64,000 nucleotides of DNA from the NCBI GenBank assembly GCA_000143165.1, contig CP002084.1, positions 558,001 to 622,000 on the forward strand. Reading direction: 5' to 3'. This document shows, one piece after another, positions 52,934 to 64,000 of this stretch (the stretch's first letter is position 1; the number at the start of each line of letters is the position of its first letter). The position numbers and the translations under genes were made by a program. The notes under the pieces were generated by a model. It searched no databases. It was not told where the DNA came from and saw only the letters and a list, made by a program, of their open reading frames with translations. The DNA comes from Dehalogenimonas lykanthroporepellens BL-DC-9. Lineage in GTDB: Bacteria; Chloroflexota; Dehalococcoidia; Dehalococcoidales; Dehalococcoidaceae.

Positions 52934-54308
52934 GGTAGTGTCCCGTCAAGTGGTGTAAATTCATCATTGGTGGTTTCCCGAATAATCAAGCTGGTAAAGC
53001 CATGATCAGGGGTTCCTCCTGCGCCCCTTCCAGCGTTTTCTTCATCGAATCCAAAGAAAAGTAGCGTCGTCCGACCTCCCACTCGTCCTGCTGTTCCATT
53101 AACACCGCCCCAATCAGCCTGATTACCGATTGGCTGTTGGGAAAGATGCCGACCACATTACTGCGGCGCTTGATTTCCTTGTTCAGTCTCTCCAGGGGAT
53201 TGGTAGAGTACAGTTGCCGCCAGTGTTCCCGCGGGAAGGCGGTATAGGCCAGGATATCCGGTTCTGCCTCTTCCAATTGGTCGGCCACAGGACCGAATCG
53301 GAGTCTGAGGTTATCGGCTACCCGGCGGAGTTGGCTGCAAGCGCTATCGCGGTCAGGTTGAGCGAAAATGGTCCGGATAGCGGCAGATACCATAGCCTGG
53401 GCGCCCCGCGGCACTCTGGCCAGCGCATTGCGCATGAAGTGCACCCGGCAGCGTTGCCACGATACCCCGGTGAGTACCGTGCTGATGGCTTCCTTCAGCC
53501 CCAGATGAGCATCACTGATTACCAGCATCACCCCGCTCAAACCACGGCTGACCAACCCCCGCAGAAACTCTTTCCAGAATACACCGTCTTCACTGGGGCC
53601 GACCTCAAGCCCGATGATCTCGCGTTCTCCGGTTTCACGGACTCCGTAGGCGATAATTACCGCCTGACTGACCACCCGCCCTGAATCCCTGACCTTGACG
53701 TAGGTCGCATCCAGCCACAGATAGGGATAACGCCATAACAAAGGCCGGTGGCGCCATCGTTCCACTTCATCGTCCAGAGCCCCGCATATTCGCGATACCT
53801 CGCTCTTACTGACCCCGTTAAGCCCCAGTGACTGAACCAGAGATTCCACCTTGCGGGTGCTGATGCCCAATACATAGGCTTCCTGGATTACCGCCAGCAA
53901 GGCATGTTCCGCCCGGCGCCGGGGCTCGAGCAAGCTGGGGAAATAACTGCCGTCCCGCAACCGGGGAATCGCCAAGGGTATCGTGCCGGCCCGGGTGTCC
54001 CAGATACGCCCCCGGTAGCCGTTACGGTAGGTTAAACGACCGTTACTGCGCTCATGTTTCTCAGCTCCGGTCTTCTGCTTAACCTCAAGCTCCATGACCG
54101 CTTCGGCCAGCATCTTCACCCCTTCTCTCAGAAAATCAAGATCACCGTCACTTCCTGACTTGCGTAGCAATTCCAAAAGTGTCATCCTGTCTTTGGCCAT
54201 TGTCGTGGTTACCTCCTGAAAGTTTGTGTTGTTACTTTCTTTCAAGAAACCACACAATGGCCTGCTTTTTCAACTCCAGGAATTTACACCACGTATTGGG
54301 ATTCTACT
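52934..54308 (-). mobile_element. IS256-family element, copy 2 (intact)
   Basis: About 1375 bp. Inverted ends share GTAG, TCCC and GTGGTGTAAATTC (52935-52962 and 54280-54307). Perfect 9-bp target duplication TATCTGCTA (52925-52933 and 54309-54317). It is in inverted orientation relative to copy 1. Confidence 0.95.
52986..54200 (-). CDS. IS256-family transposase (intact)
   Basis: A 404-aa mutator-type transposase. ATG 54200 follows AGGAGGT. N-terminal helical region (TLLELLRKSG), then the RNase H-like core: LWLDATYVKVRD (first Asp), VISDAHLGLKEAIS (second Asp), CRVHFMRNALARVPRG, and TNPLERLNKEIKRRSNVVG (Glu). Complete, so probably active and able to move copy 1 in trans. Confidence 0.96.
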   Translation of the reverse strand: MAKDRMTLLELLRKSGSDGDLDFLREGVKMLAEAVMELEVKQKTGAEKHERSNGRLTYRNGYRGRIWDTRAGTIPLAIPRLRDGSYFPSLLEPRRRAEHALLAVIQEAYVLGISTRKVESLVQSLGLNGVSKSEVSRICGALDDEVERWRHRPLLWRYPYLWLDATYVKVRDSGRVVSQAVIIAYGVRETGEREIIGLEVGPSEDGVFWKEFLRGLVSRGLSGVMLVISDAHLGLKEAISTVLTGVSWQRCRVHFMRNALARVPRGAQAMVSAAIRTIFAQPDRDSACSQLRRVADNLRLRFGPVADQLEEAEPDILAYTAFPREHWRQLYSTNPLERLNKEIKRRSNVVGIFPNSQSVIRLIGAVLMEQQDEWEVGRRYFSLDSMKKTLEGAQEEPLIMALPA

Positions 54309-54551
54309 TATCTGCTATCTCATAATGTCTTCCACAGGTTTGGCAGGTCATATATTGCTTGACCCGATACTGCACCGTTGGTACAAAATACACTGTCAAT
54401 CTCTGCCGTCTTTGAGCCACACTGAATACGCGATCGTGTTGACAGTGCTTACAGCGAGTAACGATGTAACCCAGGTGCTCTCCATAATTCTTGTTGCCGA
54501 ATAATAAAATCACTAGAAAAGTATGGATTTGAGGCCATGATTTGTCAACCA

Positions 54552-54580
54552 ATGACGACAAGAATTGCGTATGCTACAAT
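54552..54580 (+). promoter_or_regulatory. Probable promoter of tRNA-Leu
   Basis: ATGACG (54552-54557), a 17-nt spacer, TACAAT (54575-54580), 10 nt before the tRNA. Confidence 0.6.
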
Positions 54581-54590
54581 GGTCTCCCTT

Positions 54591-54672
54591 GGGGGAGTGC
54601 CGGAATTGGCAGACGGGCATGACTTAGGATCATGTGTCGAAAGGCGTCGGGGTTCGAGTCCCCGCTTCCCCA
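54591..54672 (+). tRNA. tRNA-Leu (TAG)
   Basis: 82 nt with a long variable arm, acceptor GGGGGAG/CTTCCCC with one wobble, anticodon loop CTTAGGA (anticodon TAG), T-arm GGGGTTCGAGTCCCC. No CCA is encoded. Confidence 0.93.
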
Positions 54673-54696
54673 TTTGATAGTGAAGAACAGTTTTTC

Positions 54697-54725
54697 TTGA
54701 CAACAGGTCCTGTTTCCTCTATATT
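54697..54725 (+). promoter_or_regulatory. Promoter of the Trp T-box/trpB unit
   Basis: TTGACA (54697-54702), 17-nt spacer, TATATT (54720-54725); transcription starts near 54732, so the leader is about 295 nt. Confidence 0.8.
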
Positions 54726-54731
54726 GCCATC

Positions 54732-55000
54732 AAATAGAATACGCTAAAAGCTAGGAATGAGACTAGTAAACTCTGTAGCAAGCCCAGAGAGCCGGGAATG
54801 GTGGGAGCCGGTGCTATGTGAAGAGTGGAATGGACTCAGGAGCTACCAGTTGAAAACCTTGACAGGTTATTAAGCTAGGCCGGTTGGAACCGTTATATTC
54901 CGGGAACGGATTATCGTTTCGATGAGATGAGCTGAAAAGCTCAATAAGGGTGGCACCGCGGAGCCTTCTGCCCCTTGGTAGGGTGGGAGGTTTTTTATTT
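54732..55000 (+). ncRNA. T-box riboswitch, tryptophan-type
   Basis: Stem I contains AGAGAGCCGGG and the specifier side GTGGAATGGACTC, where the codon in specifier position (54831-54833) is TGG for Trp. The T-box sequence AAGGGTGGCACCGCGG is at 54944-54959 and is followed by a G/C-rich terminator hairpin (about 54961-54992) and a T-run. Uncharged tRNA-Trp would pair with the specifier and T-box to stop termination and turn on trpB. Specifier assignment is by eye. Confidence 0.92.
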
Positions 55001-55027
55001 TATAAAAATAATTAAACGGAGGAAACC

Positions 55028-56392
55028 ATGGAACACACCAAGTATTTACTGACAGAAAAGGAAATACCCACCAGTTGGTACAACATTCAGGCTGATTTGC
55101 CGGAACCATTAGCACCCTCTATTCATCCCGGGACGAAGAAACCAATAGGTCCCGCTGATCTGGCGCCTCTTTTTCCCATGGAGCTGATCATGCAAGAGGT
55201 CTCTCAGGAAAGATACATAGACATTCCTGGCGAAGTCATTGATATCTACAAAGCATGGAGGCCGACCACGTTATACCGGGCACGAGCTCTTGAAAAGGCT
55301 TTGGACACACCCGCTAAAATATTTTACAAATATGAAGGTTCCAGCCCGGCCGGAAGCCACAAACCTAATACGGCTGTGCCACAGGCATTTTACAACAAGA
55401 AAGAAGGTATTAACCGGTTGACTACGGAAACCGGAGCAGGTCAGTGGGGCAGTTCCATGGCTTTCGCCTGCAGTCAGTTCGGCATTGAATTGAAGGTGTA
55501 TATGGTGAAGGTCAGCTATCAACAAAAACCATATCGTCGTATGATGATGGAAACTTGGGGAGCCGAGTGCGTCCCCAGCCCCAGTCCGGATACCGCTTCT
55601 GGTAGGGCGGCCTTGGCGGAAAATCCCGACAATCCGGGTAGTCTCGGTCTGGCAATTTCCGAAGCCGTCGAAGACGCAGCCCCCCGAAGTGATTCCCACT
55701 ATGCTTTGGGTAGTGTTTTGAACCATGTACTGATGCATCAGACGATGATCGGTCTGGAATCACTGAAACAGATGGAAATGGCAGGGGAGTACCCTGATGT
55801 GGTTATCGGCTGTGTCGGCGGCGGCTCAAATTTCGGTGGTATGGCATTGCCTTTTGTTCATCAGAACATCACTCAAGGGAAAAATACCCGTATTGTGGCT
55901 GTTGAGCCTTCGAGTTGCCCGACTTTGACTAAAGGAAAATTCAACTTCGATTACGGTGATGTGGCAGGAATGGCGCCAATTGTTAAGATGTTTACTCTTG
56001 GCCATAAATTCATGCCGCCTCCGGTACATGCTGGGGGGCTACGTTATCATGGTATGGCGCCGATTGTCAGTCATTTATACAATCTGGGATTGATCGAAGC
56101 CAAGGCAGTACAGCAACTACCGACTTTTGAGGCTGGGATTCAGTTTGCAAGAACAGAAGGATTTATCAGCGCACCTGAAACCAATCATGCCATCAGGGCG
56201 ACCATTGATGAAGCCCTGAGATGTCGTGAATCCGGAGAGAGTAAGGTCATCTTGTTTAACCACTCAGGTCACGGACATTTTGATTTGGCGGCTTATGATG
56301 CCTATATGTCCGGAAAGCTCGCTGATTATGATTATCCGGAATCCTTGGTTGCTGAGGCCTTGAAGGATTTGCCTAAATGCCTCATTGATTAA
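55028..56392 (+). CDS. Tryptophan synthase beta chain-like protein, TrpB2 type
   Basis: A 454-aa PLP enzyme, longer than standard TrpB (about 400). The PLP Lys is in [15 protein letters not shown] (family GRTHKxN-like); [35 protein letters not shown] (phosphate cradle) and [21 protein letters not shown] sequence ([16 protein letters not shown]) mark the TrpB2 subfamily. TrpB2 enzymes make Trp from indole and serine, or from O-phosphoserine in some archaea. GGAGG precedes ATG 55028. It stands alone, with no trpA beside it, and is controlled by the Trp T-box. Confidence 0.93.
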   Translation: MEHTKYLLTEKEIPTSWYNIQADLPEPLAPSIHPGTKKPIGPADLAPLFPMELIMQEVSQERYIDIPGEVIDIYKAWRPTTLYRARALEKALDTPAKIFYKYEGSSPAGSHKPNTAVPQAFYNKKEGINRLTTETGAGQWGSSMAFACSQFGIELKVYMVKVSYQQKPYRRMMMETWGAECVPSPSPDTASGRAALAENPDNPGSLGLAISEAVEDAAPRSDSHYALGSVLNHVLMHQTMIGLESLKQMEMAGEYPDVVIGCVGGGSNFGGMALPFVHQNITQGKNTRIVAVEPSSCPTLTKGKFNFDYGDVAGMAPIVKMFTLGHKFMPPPVHAGGLRYHGMAPIVSHLYNLGLIEAKAVQQLPTFEAGIQFARTEGFISAPETNHAIRATIDEALRCRESGESKVILFNHSGHGHFDLAAYDAYMSGKLADYDYPESLVAEALKDLPKCLID

Positions 56393-56396
56393 GTTA

Positions 56397-56440
56397 AATG
56401 GGGGCTGGGGTGTAGACACGCCCTAACCCCCATTTTTATT
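56397..56440. terminator. Terminator after trpB
   Basis: AAATGGGGG (56397-56405) pairs with CCCCCATTT (56427-56435), with a partly paired inner GGGGTGT/CGCCC stem and a T-run after. On the minus strand it also ends the DUF1015 gene remnant. Confidence 0.9.
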
Positions 56441-56506
56441 TATCTGTCAGCAGATGTATGACCAGCCCTGACGGTATTTTAGGATAAAAATAAGTACTCT
56501 TTCTAG

Positions 56507-57810
56507 CAGGGTGCTGAAATAGGCCGTTTGCAACGATTATACAGGAACAAATGCCAGTATAACCAAACTCTGCGGCCTATTTTAGATGATTTTTATCCCT
56601 CCCGGGGCTTTAGCACCCCCATTTTTGATCCTGTAAGCCCTGAAAGGACACACTTCACCCCTGTGCCGGACTGGCGGGCACCAATTTGGCCATCCGCACC
56701 AGATTGTAAGCCGCCACCGTCAATTCCGCCCAGAGTTGGTTGCGATTGACACCTTTGTACCTAAGCTTTCGACCTCCTCCCACTGTCTTGACCCAACCGA
56801 ATATCTCCTCAACGCGCTTGCGCACCCTCTGGCTGACACTGTAACCGGCATGCCGGGTGGTACGTCCATCTATCGCCGACCACTTCTTACAGGCTACATG
56901 TGGTGTGGTGTTGAAATCCCGGCAGGTAGTCACAAAATCCTCTGTGTCGTAGCCCTTGTCCGCACCCACCGTTATCCGATGTTTCCCCGGTACCCTCTCC
57001 AGCATCTCAAGTGCGGTGTCTCTTTCCGCTGTCCCGGTCGCCGTGCTTACCACCACGTCCACTACCAGCCCGGTGCGGTTTTCCATGAGGACATGTCCGG
57101 CAAAACACAATCTGGCTTCTTTGCCCGCCCCTTTTCTGGCCAGCCGGGCCTCTGGGTCGGTGGTTGACCGGTGCGTAGCATTGACCCGGCGTTCGCCGTG
57201 GAAATCCACACTCGGATTCTTGCCGCCGCCTTTCGGCGGTTCCCCACCGTCCTTCGGCCGAAAGCTCTTCAACGAAGCCCAGGCTTCCAGCAAGGTGCCG
57301 TCCACGGTGAAATGGTCATCCGATAGCAACTTCTGCCGCCGCGCTTGACTCACCACCGCGCCAAAAAACTCACGTGCTACCTGATGCTCTATCAGTCTCT
57401 GCCTGTTCTTTGAGAAACTCGAGGCGTCAAAACCTGGATCCGTGATGTTGAGATCCATAAACCACTTGAACAGGAGATCATACCGTAGCCGTTCACAGAA
57501 CTGCCGCTCACTGCGGATCGAGTAGAGAGCGATAAGCAACGACGCCTTGAGCAGACGCTCCGGCGGTATTGATGGCCGGCCAAAGTCTTCGTACATCTTG
57601 TTGAAAACGGGAGAGAGTTCTTTGAGAGCTTGGTCAACAAGGGGTTTGATTCGCCGGATAGGATGGCCCTGGGGTACAAGCTGATCTGGTGTCAGCGAGC
57701 AGAGCATGAGGGATTGATTTTCTACCTTGCCGCGCAATCTACAGCCTCCGTCAATGGGATGATATATTTTACCCCAATCGCGGATTAATGACGACTTTTT
57801 CAGCACCCTG
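56507..57810 (-). mobile_element. IS5-superfamily insertion sequence
   Basis: 1304 bp. Inverted ends CAGGGTGCTGAAA on both sides; 4-bp target duplication CTAG (56503-56506 and 57811-57814), a typical target of IS5-type elements. It is inserted in the last 25 codons of the DUF1015 gene in the same direction. Confidence 0.93.
56655..57737 (-). CDS. IS5-superfamily transposase
   Basis: A 360-aa transposase. N-terminal InsH-like domain: SLTPDQLVPQGHPIRRIKPL, GRPSIPPERLLKASLLIALY and RSERQFCERL. DDE core: HFTVDGTLLEAWAS, VGADKGYDTEDFV, and RKRVEEIFGWVKTVGG. The start is TTG 57737 with GGAGG just ahead; ATG 57707 is an alternative. Intact, probably active. Confidence 0.92.
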   Translation of the reverse strand: MRGKVENQSLMLCSLTPDQLVPQGHPIRRIKPLVDQALKELSPVFNKMYEDFGRPSIPPERLLKASLLIALYSIRSERQFCERLRYDLLFKWFMDLNITDPGFDASSFSKNRQRLIEHQVAREFFGAVVSQARRQKLLSDDHFTVDGTLLEAWASLKSFRPKDGGEPPKGGGKNPSVDFHGERRVNATHRSTTDPEARLARKGAGKEARLCFAGHVLMENRTGLVVDVVVSTATGTAERDTALEMLERVPGKHRITVGADKGYDTEDFVTTCRDFNTTPHVACKKWSAIDGRTTRHAGYSVSQRVRKRVEEIFGWVKTVGGGRKLRYKGVNRNQLWAELTVAAYNLVRMAKLVPASPAQG

Positions 57811-59100
57811 CTAGGCATTCGATCACACGAGTCGGCAATGGATATTATAGTTTCCGGAGGTACCGGTTTCAGAAGGAAAGCGAACTGAAATTCGCCGGAG
57901 TCTACTCTTTCAATGGCTGATTTTCGGTCGTGATCATACGCGATTAATTGCTCATCCGAAGCATCCAGATTCAACAGGTGCTCCAACACAATATGGTCTA
58001 CTATACTGACATCCAGGCGCCGATACACATCAGTATGTCCAACAGGCATCAATTCTTCGAGTAGCTGAGGTTCCTTCTTTTTCAAAACCCATAATTCTTG
58101 AGGTTTTAAACCGTAGATATAAAAAGTAGCGTCATCAATGTCGTTTGTTTCTGCCGAGCTCAAAGTAGATCCTACAGAATCAAGTGTGATTTTAATAATA
58201 GAGAAGTATTTCTCCAGATCATCACTAAGTCCGCTTATCGAATTCGGTTCAATACCCCGGATCAAGCGATGTGTTGGCAATATCAACAATCCGGTGTCCC
58301 GCATATCTGTCAACGCCATCAGTACAAAGTTAGGCGGTTCATCGCCAGAGTATCCAGGATTATTCTCCCGCCATTGATTCCTGTAAGCCAGAGCGCTTTC
58401 GTAACGATGATGGCCGTCGGCAATATATAGATTTATCGAACGGAATAATCCCATTAATTTGCGTGCTGTTTCAGAGTCGTTGAGGCACCAGAAACGATGA
58501 AGATCACCCTCTTCAGATCTAAACTGAATTGGATCGCATTTCAGTATTGCTTTAGATATCGTGCAATGGATTTCTTTGTCGGGATCAGCATAAAGACAAT
58601 ATACCGGAGAAGTGTTGGCTTGCAAAGTGTTTATTAGTTTTATTCTATCAACTTTGGGCCCCTCCATTGTACGCTCATGTGGCCGGACTACCATCTTTTC
58701 CCATTCCTCCAGCCGAACAGCGGCAAATAATTCTGTTCGTTTGTATTCGTTATTTTCATATCTGAAAGTACGTTCATGTAGATAGTAAGCCGGGTTCTGG
58801 TCTTGTGTGATTATTTTGTCCGCTATCCATCCGCTCAGATAATTCGCTGCCCTTGAGAATTTGTTATTGGAAGCGTCATCTCCAAGCCTATCTTGGGAAT
58901 ATTCAATACGCACATAATTAAACGGACTGGCATCGCGTAATTCCTTCTCTTTTGAAGAACTGATGACGTCGTAAGGCGGACAGATGAGTCTGGCAATGTC
59001 ATCTAGGTTATGTGCGTATCTTAATCCTTTGAAGGGTTTGACGTCTGACATTTACCCCCCCCGAATTATTAATATCTCTGCATTTCAACCGGCATGAAAG

Positions 59101-61775
<2,675 letters not shown>

Positions 61776-61881
61776 TCACTGGAGTGCTGAAGGGATATTT
61801 TGTCAGAAACATATCCGGTTATTTGAAGCATATACGTAGCTGTTGTAAAATCAAACGATTATATAAAATTCAGGAGATATC

Positions 61882-63120
61882 ATGACTTTTAACCGTTGTC
61901 GCGGATGTGCCGACCTGGGCCCACAAGATATGCTCAAATTTCGGCTGGCTGAAACAATATTTACTGATACCGCATTAAAATGGGGCTACCAGGAGATCCG
62001 CACCCCTCTATTGGAGTATCTTACTCTATTTACTTCCGCGGGTAAGCTGACGCCAGGTATGTTACGTCAGGTGTATTCTTTCCTGGACTGGGATGGCTGG
62101 AGTGGCGAAAGAGTCGTCTTACGGCCGGACGGAACAATTCCTATTGCCCGATATTATGTGGACAATATGAAGCCACAGACGACATCGCGTTTATTTTATA
62201 TTATTGATGTATTTCGGTTTTCCGATAATCAGGAAGACCAGCGTGAAAGATGGCAATTAGGTGCGGAGTTGATTGGAGGGCCTGCCACCACGGCCGATGC
62301 TGAGTTGGTGACCATGGCCGCTGAATCGCTGGAATTGATGGGCATAACTCCAACTGTCAAGATATCCCATTCCGGCCTGATCCAGTCGATACTGAATCGA
62401 CTGGAACCGGATGAAGAATTACGTCACAAGTTATTCGATGAAATTTTGGATGGCAAAGATGCAAATCTTAAGGCTCTCAAACAGCGCCGTCCGGAAATCA
62501 GTGCCGGGCTTAACTTACTTCTCAATGTGACCGGCACCTCATCGGATTTTTTGGCAAATGTTCAGGCACTTTTCCATGATGAAGAAGCGATAAGGGCTTC
62601 AATAGATGATTTCAAGAAATCACTGCAACTTCTTGATTCGCTTAACTTTTCATATGAAATAGACCTGGCTTCGGGAAAAGGGTTTGAATATTATACCGGC
62701 ATGATTTTTCACCTCGTAGTGGGTGATTCAATTGTTGGTGGTGGCGGTCGATACGATAACCTGATAGCCCAGATGGGAGGTAAAGCAGTACCTGCCGCCG
62801 GATTTGCCTTGTACTTCAATAAAATAGCTGATCTGTTGGATGTCGATATCTATTCACTGGATGAGCCTGACCGGTTCCTAGTAGAATTTTCCGATGGTGA
62901 AGAGTCCACGGCATTTGCTTTGGCTGGAGCATTAAGGGATTCCGGTTATACTGCTGAATTGAGATTGGGTGATACTGATATATCTGCTTATGACTGGGTC
63001 ATATGCTATAACGATGAAGGTTTACTGACTTTATCGGACACGGAAACAGAAGAAGAATTTGAATTTGATACTGTCGACGATCTCATTGACATGCTGGGCG
63101 GGGAGGCTTCAGAAGAATGA
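61882..63120 (+). CDS. hisZ: ATP phosphoribosyltransferase regulatory subunit
   Basis: A 412-aa HisS-like protein lacking tRNA synthesis function, needed by short HisG. RPDGTIPIARYYVD, FRFSDNQEDQRERWQLGAEL and GKGFEYYTGMIFHLV with GGGGRYDNLIAQMGG show the HisS fold. AGGAGA precedes ATG 61882. Its last codons overlap the hisG start (ATGA). C-terminal part is acidic. It identifies the first step of histidine synthesis here. Confidence 0.93.
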   Translation: MTFNRCRGCADLGPQDMLKFRLAETIFTDTALKWGYQEIRTPLLEYLTLFTSAGKLTPGMLRQVYSFLDWDGWSGERVVLRPDGTIPIARYYVDNMKPQTTSRLFYIIDVFRFSDNQEDQRERWQLGAELIGGPATTADAELVTMAAESLELMGITPTVKISHSGLIQSILNRLEPDEELRHKLFDEILDGKDANLKALKQRRPEISAGLNLLLNVTGTSSDFLANVQALFHDEEAIRASIDDFKKSLQLLDSLNFSYEIDLASGKGFEYYTGMIFHLVVGDSIVGGGGRYDNLIAQMGGKAVPAAGFALYFNKIADLLDVDIYSLDEPDRFLVEFSDGEESTAFALAGALRDSGYTAELRLGDTDISAYDWVICYNDEGLLTLSDTETEEEFEFDTVDDLIDMLGGEASEE

Positions 63121-64000
63121 AAATTGCCCTTCCTAAAGGTCGACTTCTGGCGGACACAGCTTCCATTCTTGAGCGGGCTGACTGGCAATTAAATGATTAT
63201 CAACCTAAAGCTAGATTATATCGTCTGACCTCTGGTCGGTTCCCCGACATGACGGCTAAAATGCTCCATGAGAAAGATATTCCCATTCAGGTGGCAATAG
63301 GGAATTACGACCTGGGAATTTGCGGTGCCGACTGGGTGGAAGAACTTATATCACGATATAGGTTGTCGTCTTTGATCGAAGTAAAAAACTTGGGATACGG
63401 TCATGGGGCACTATATATTGCGGTTGCCGCAGGTTCGGATATTCAATCTTTGGCGGATCTCTCGATAATATCCACTAAAGTCCGAATAGCTTCCGAATAT
63501 CCTAATATAGCTGAAAAGTTGGCTGTCGATTTACGCCTTAAAGACTTCTCGATATACCCTTTATGGGGTAGTGCTGAAGCATATCCGCCGGAAACTGCCG
63601 AGGTTGTCATACTTCCGCGCAAGAAACCTGGCGAATTGGAATCCAAGGGCTTAAGAGTTATCGGCAAGATAAAAGATTTTCGTGCTGTGATGATTGCTAA
63701 CCGGGAGCGACTGGCCGGACAAAATCTTGGTGATGTTATTGCCTCAGTTATTGGAAATATTGACCCCGACACTCATAAAGAGGAAGAATTGGCGCCCACC
63801 GGGGTGCCCTGCCAGCTTGAGCGTTATCACGTTTATTCTGAAGATGTCGTCAAGCTCGCCTTGCCTGATGGTCATCAACAGCCACATGTTAAGAAGATCC
63901 TTGATGCGGCCGGGATTCATATAAATGATTATCCTTCGGATAGGGGGTTTAGGCGCCCGGAGAGTGACCTTGAGGGATTTGCCATTAAAACGATTCGGCC
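63117..64000 (+). CDS. hisG: ATP phosphoribosyltransferase, possibly tandem domain (partial)
   Basis: Catalyses the first step of histidine synthesis. The first unit (about 1-215) starts MKIALPKGRLLADTASIL, with DLGICGADWVEE and IASEYPNIAEKL. Short HisG ends near residue 210, but the frame stays open to the window edge (294 codons). From residue 245, VKLALPDGHQQPHVKKILD, then INDYPSDRGFRRPES and LEGFAIKTIRP, line up with the start of the first unit (VKLALP/MKIALP, NDYP/NDYQP, RRPES/RLTSG). This suggests a second HisG-like domain beginning. The first-domain identity is secure; the tandem reading needs the missing sequence. Confidence 0.88.
   Translation, partial: MKIALPKGRLLADTASILERADWQLNDYQPKARLYRLTSGRFPDMTAKMLHEKDIPIQVAIGNYDLGICGADWVEELISRYRLSSLIEVKNLGYGHGALYIAVAAGSDIQSLADLSIISTKVRIASEYPNIAEKLAVDLRLKDFSIYPLWGSAEAYPPETAEVVILPRKKPGELESKGLRVIGKIKDFRAVMIANRERLAGQNLGDVIASVIGNIDPDTHKEEELAPTGVPCQLERYHVYSEDVVKLALPDGHQQPHVKKILDAAGIHINDYPSDRGFRRPESDLEGFAIKTIR

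Larger units (their letters stand above)
52755..54513 (-). pseudogene. Zinc-ribbon gene split by IS256 copy 2
   Basis: The N-terminal piece (54513-54309) reads VILLFGNKNYGEHLGYIV, RCKHCQHDRVFSV and MTCQTCGRHYEIAD, a zinc ribbon of the zf-ribbon_15 kind. The C-terminal piece (52933-52755) reads ADSLKQEIAGRLMTETQL and CQYCSEPIQPSMRFCPYCGK, a second ribbon. Removing the element and one copy of the 9-bp duplication TATCTGCTA restores one frame (YEIADSLKQEI) of about 150 residues. The function of the intact protein is unknown. The start is given as GTG 54513 because the family begins there; a TTG at 54561 is possible. Confidence 0.85.
56436..59051 (-). pseudogene. DUF1015 gene interrupted by an IS5-type element
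   Basis: Residues 1-413 (59051-57811) are a DUF1015 protein: MSDVKPFKGLRYAHNLDDI, CPPYDVIS, VRPHERTMEGPKVDR and IADGHHRYESALAYR. The end of the gene lies beyond the element (56506-56436): RKSTYFYPKIPSGLVIHLL and stop. Removing the element and one CTAG joins RMP to RKSTYFYPK in frame, about 437 aa, a normal length. As it stands the frame runs into the transposase, making one 798-codon ORF that should not be read as a natural fusion. DUF1015 function is unknown. Confidence 0.93.

Noticed and set aside
56655-59051. A natural DUF1015-transposase fusion protein
   Set aside because: Inverted ends, a CTAG duplication and the displaced 3' tail of DUF1015 show it is an insertion.

Overview
The window looks like part of a chromosome of an anaerobic Chloroflexota bacterium, most likely class Dehalococcoidia (Dehalogenimonas/Dehalococcoides relatives). 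This is inferred from gene content: a pyruvate:ferredoxin oxidoreductase operon fused to a NuoEFG-type diaphorase, corrinoid and pantothenate genes, a Trp T-box before a TrpB2-type synthase, a HisZ/HisG pair, an archaeal-CetZ-like tubulin, and several active insertion sequences. No rRNA or species marker is present, so the placement is tentative.

Region 1 (1-24.3 kb) is GC-rich (hand-counted 60-nt lines give about 55-63% GC). It holds a divergent glycogen pair (glgB, cut by the left edge, and glgP), a GT2-GtrA lipid-sugar transferase, a Crp/Fnr regulator with a small ferredoxin, and a run of small membrane-protein genes (YihY, AI-2E exporter, YtxH, a PAP2-fold protein lacking its catalytic residues). 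Next come a CetZ-like tubulin gene facing a 758-aa alanine-rich coiled-coil gene, then a leftward block surE, DUF2520 reductase (PanG-like), panD, panB, panC, cbiA, rlmN. Between surE and queA sits an ISL3 element that itself carries a decayed IS256-type element; both have clear target duplications.

At 24.3-24.8 kb a fragment of a cytosine methyltransferase gene is joined to a fragment of a transposase, and there the composition drops sharply to about 40-50% GC for the rest of the window. Region 2 (24.8-37.3 kb) has lysS, serS, several tRNA genes, a MerA-like flavoprotein, nuoG-F-E and porB-A-D-G (one leftward operon), an IS481-like relic and an FmdB-type zinc-ribbon gene.

Region 3 (37.3-52.8 kb) contains a long leftward gene train running M20 hydrolase, BcrAD-type activase, plsX, trxB, rplI, dnaB, dnaD, a tandem-duplicated DnaC-type loader gene, and mfd. 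Opposite it lie moaB-moeA, a tRNA-Pro, def and an HAD phosphatase, followed by leftward yggS. Region 4 (52.8-64 kb) has an intact IS256 copy that split a zinc-ribbon gene, tRNA-Leu, a Trp T-box with trpB, an IS5-type element that split a DUF1015 gene (creating an artificial 798-aa fusion ORF), pth, ligA, and hisZ-hisG. HisG appears to be starting a second HisG-like domain where the window ends.

The most unusual signals are the head-to-tail double DnaC-like loader beside dnaB/dnaD, the apparent tandem HisG, the PAP2-fold protein without catalytic residues, the tubulin/coiled-coil pair, the structured leader in front of the pantothenate operon, repeated promoters placed so close to start codons that mRNAs should be leaderless, and the sharp GC boundary.
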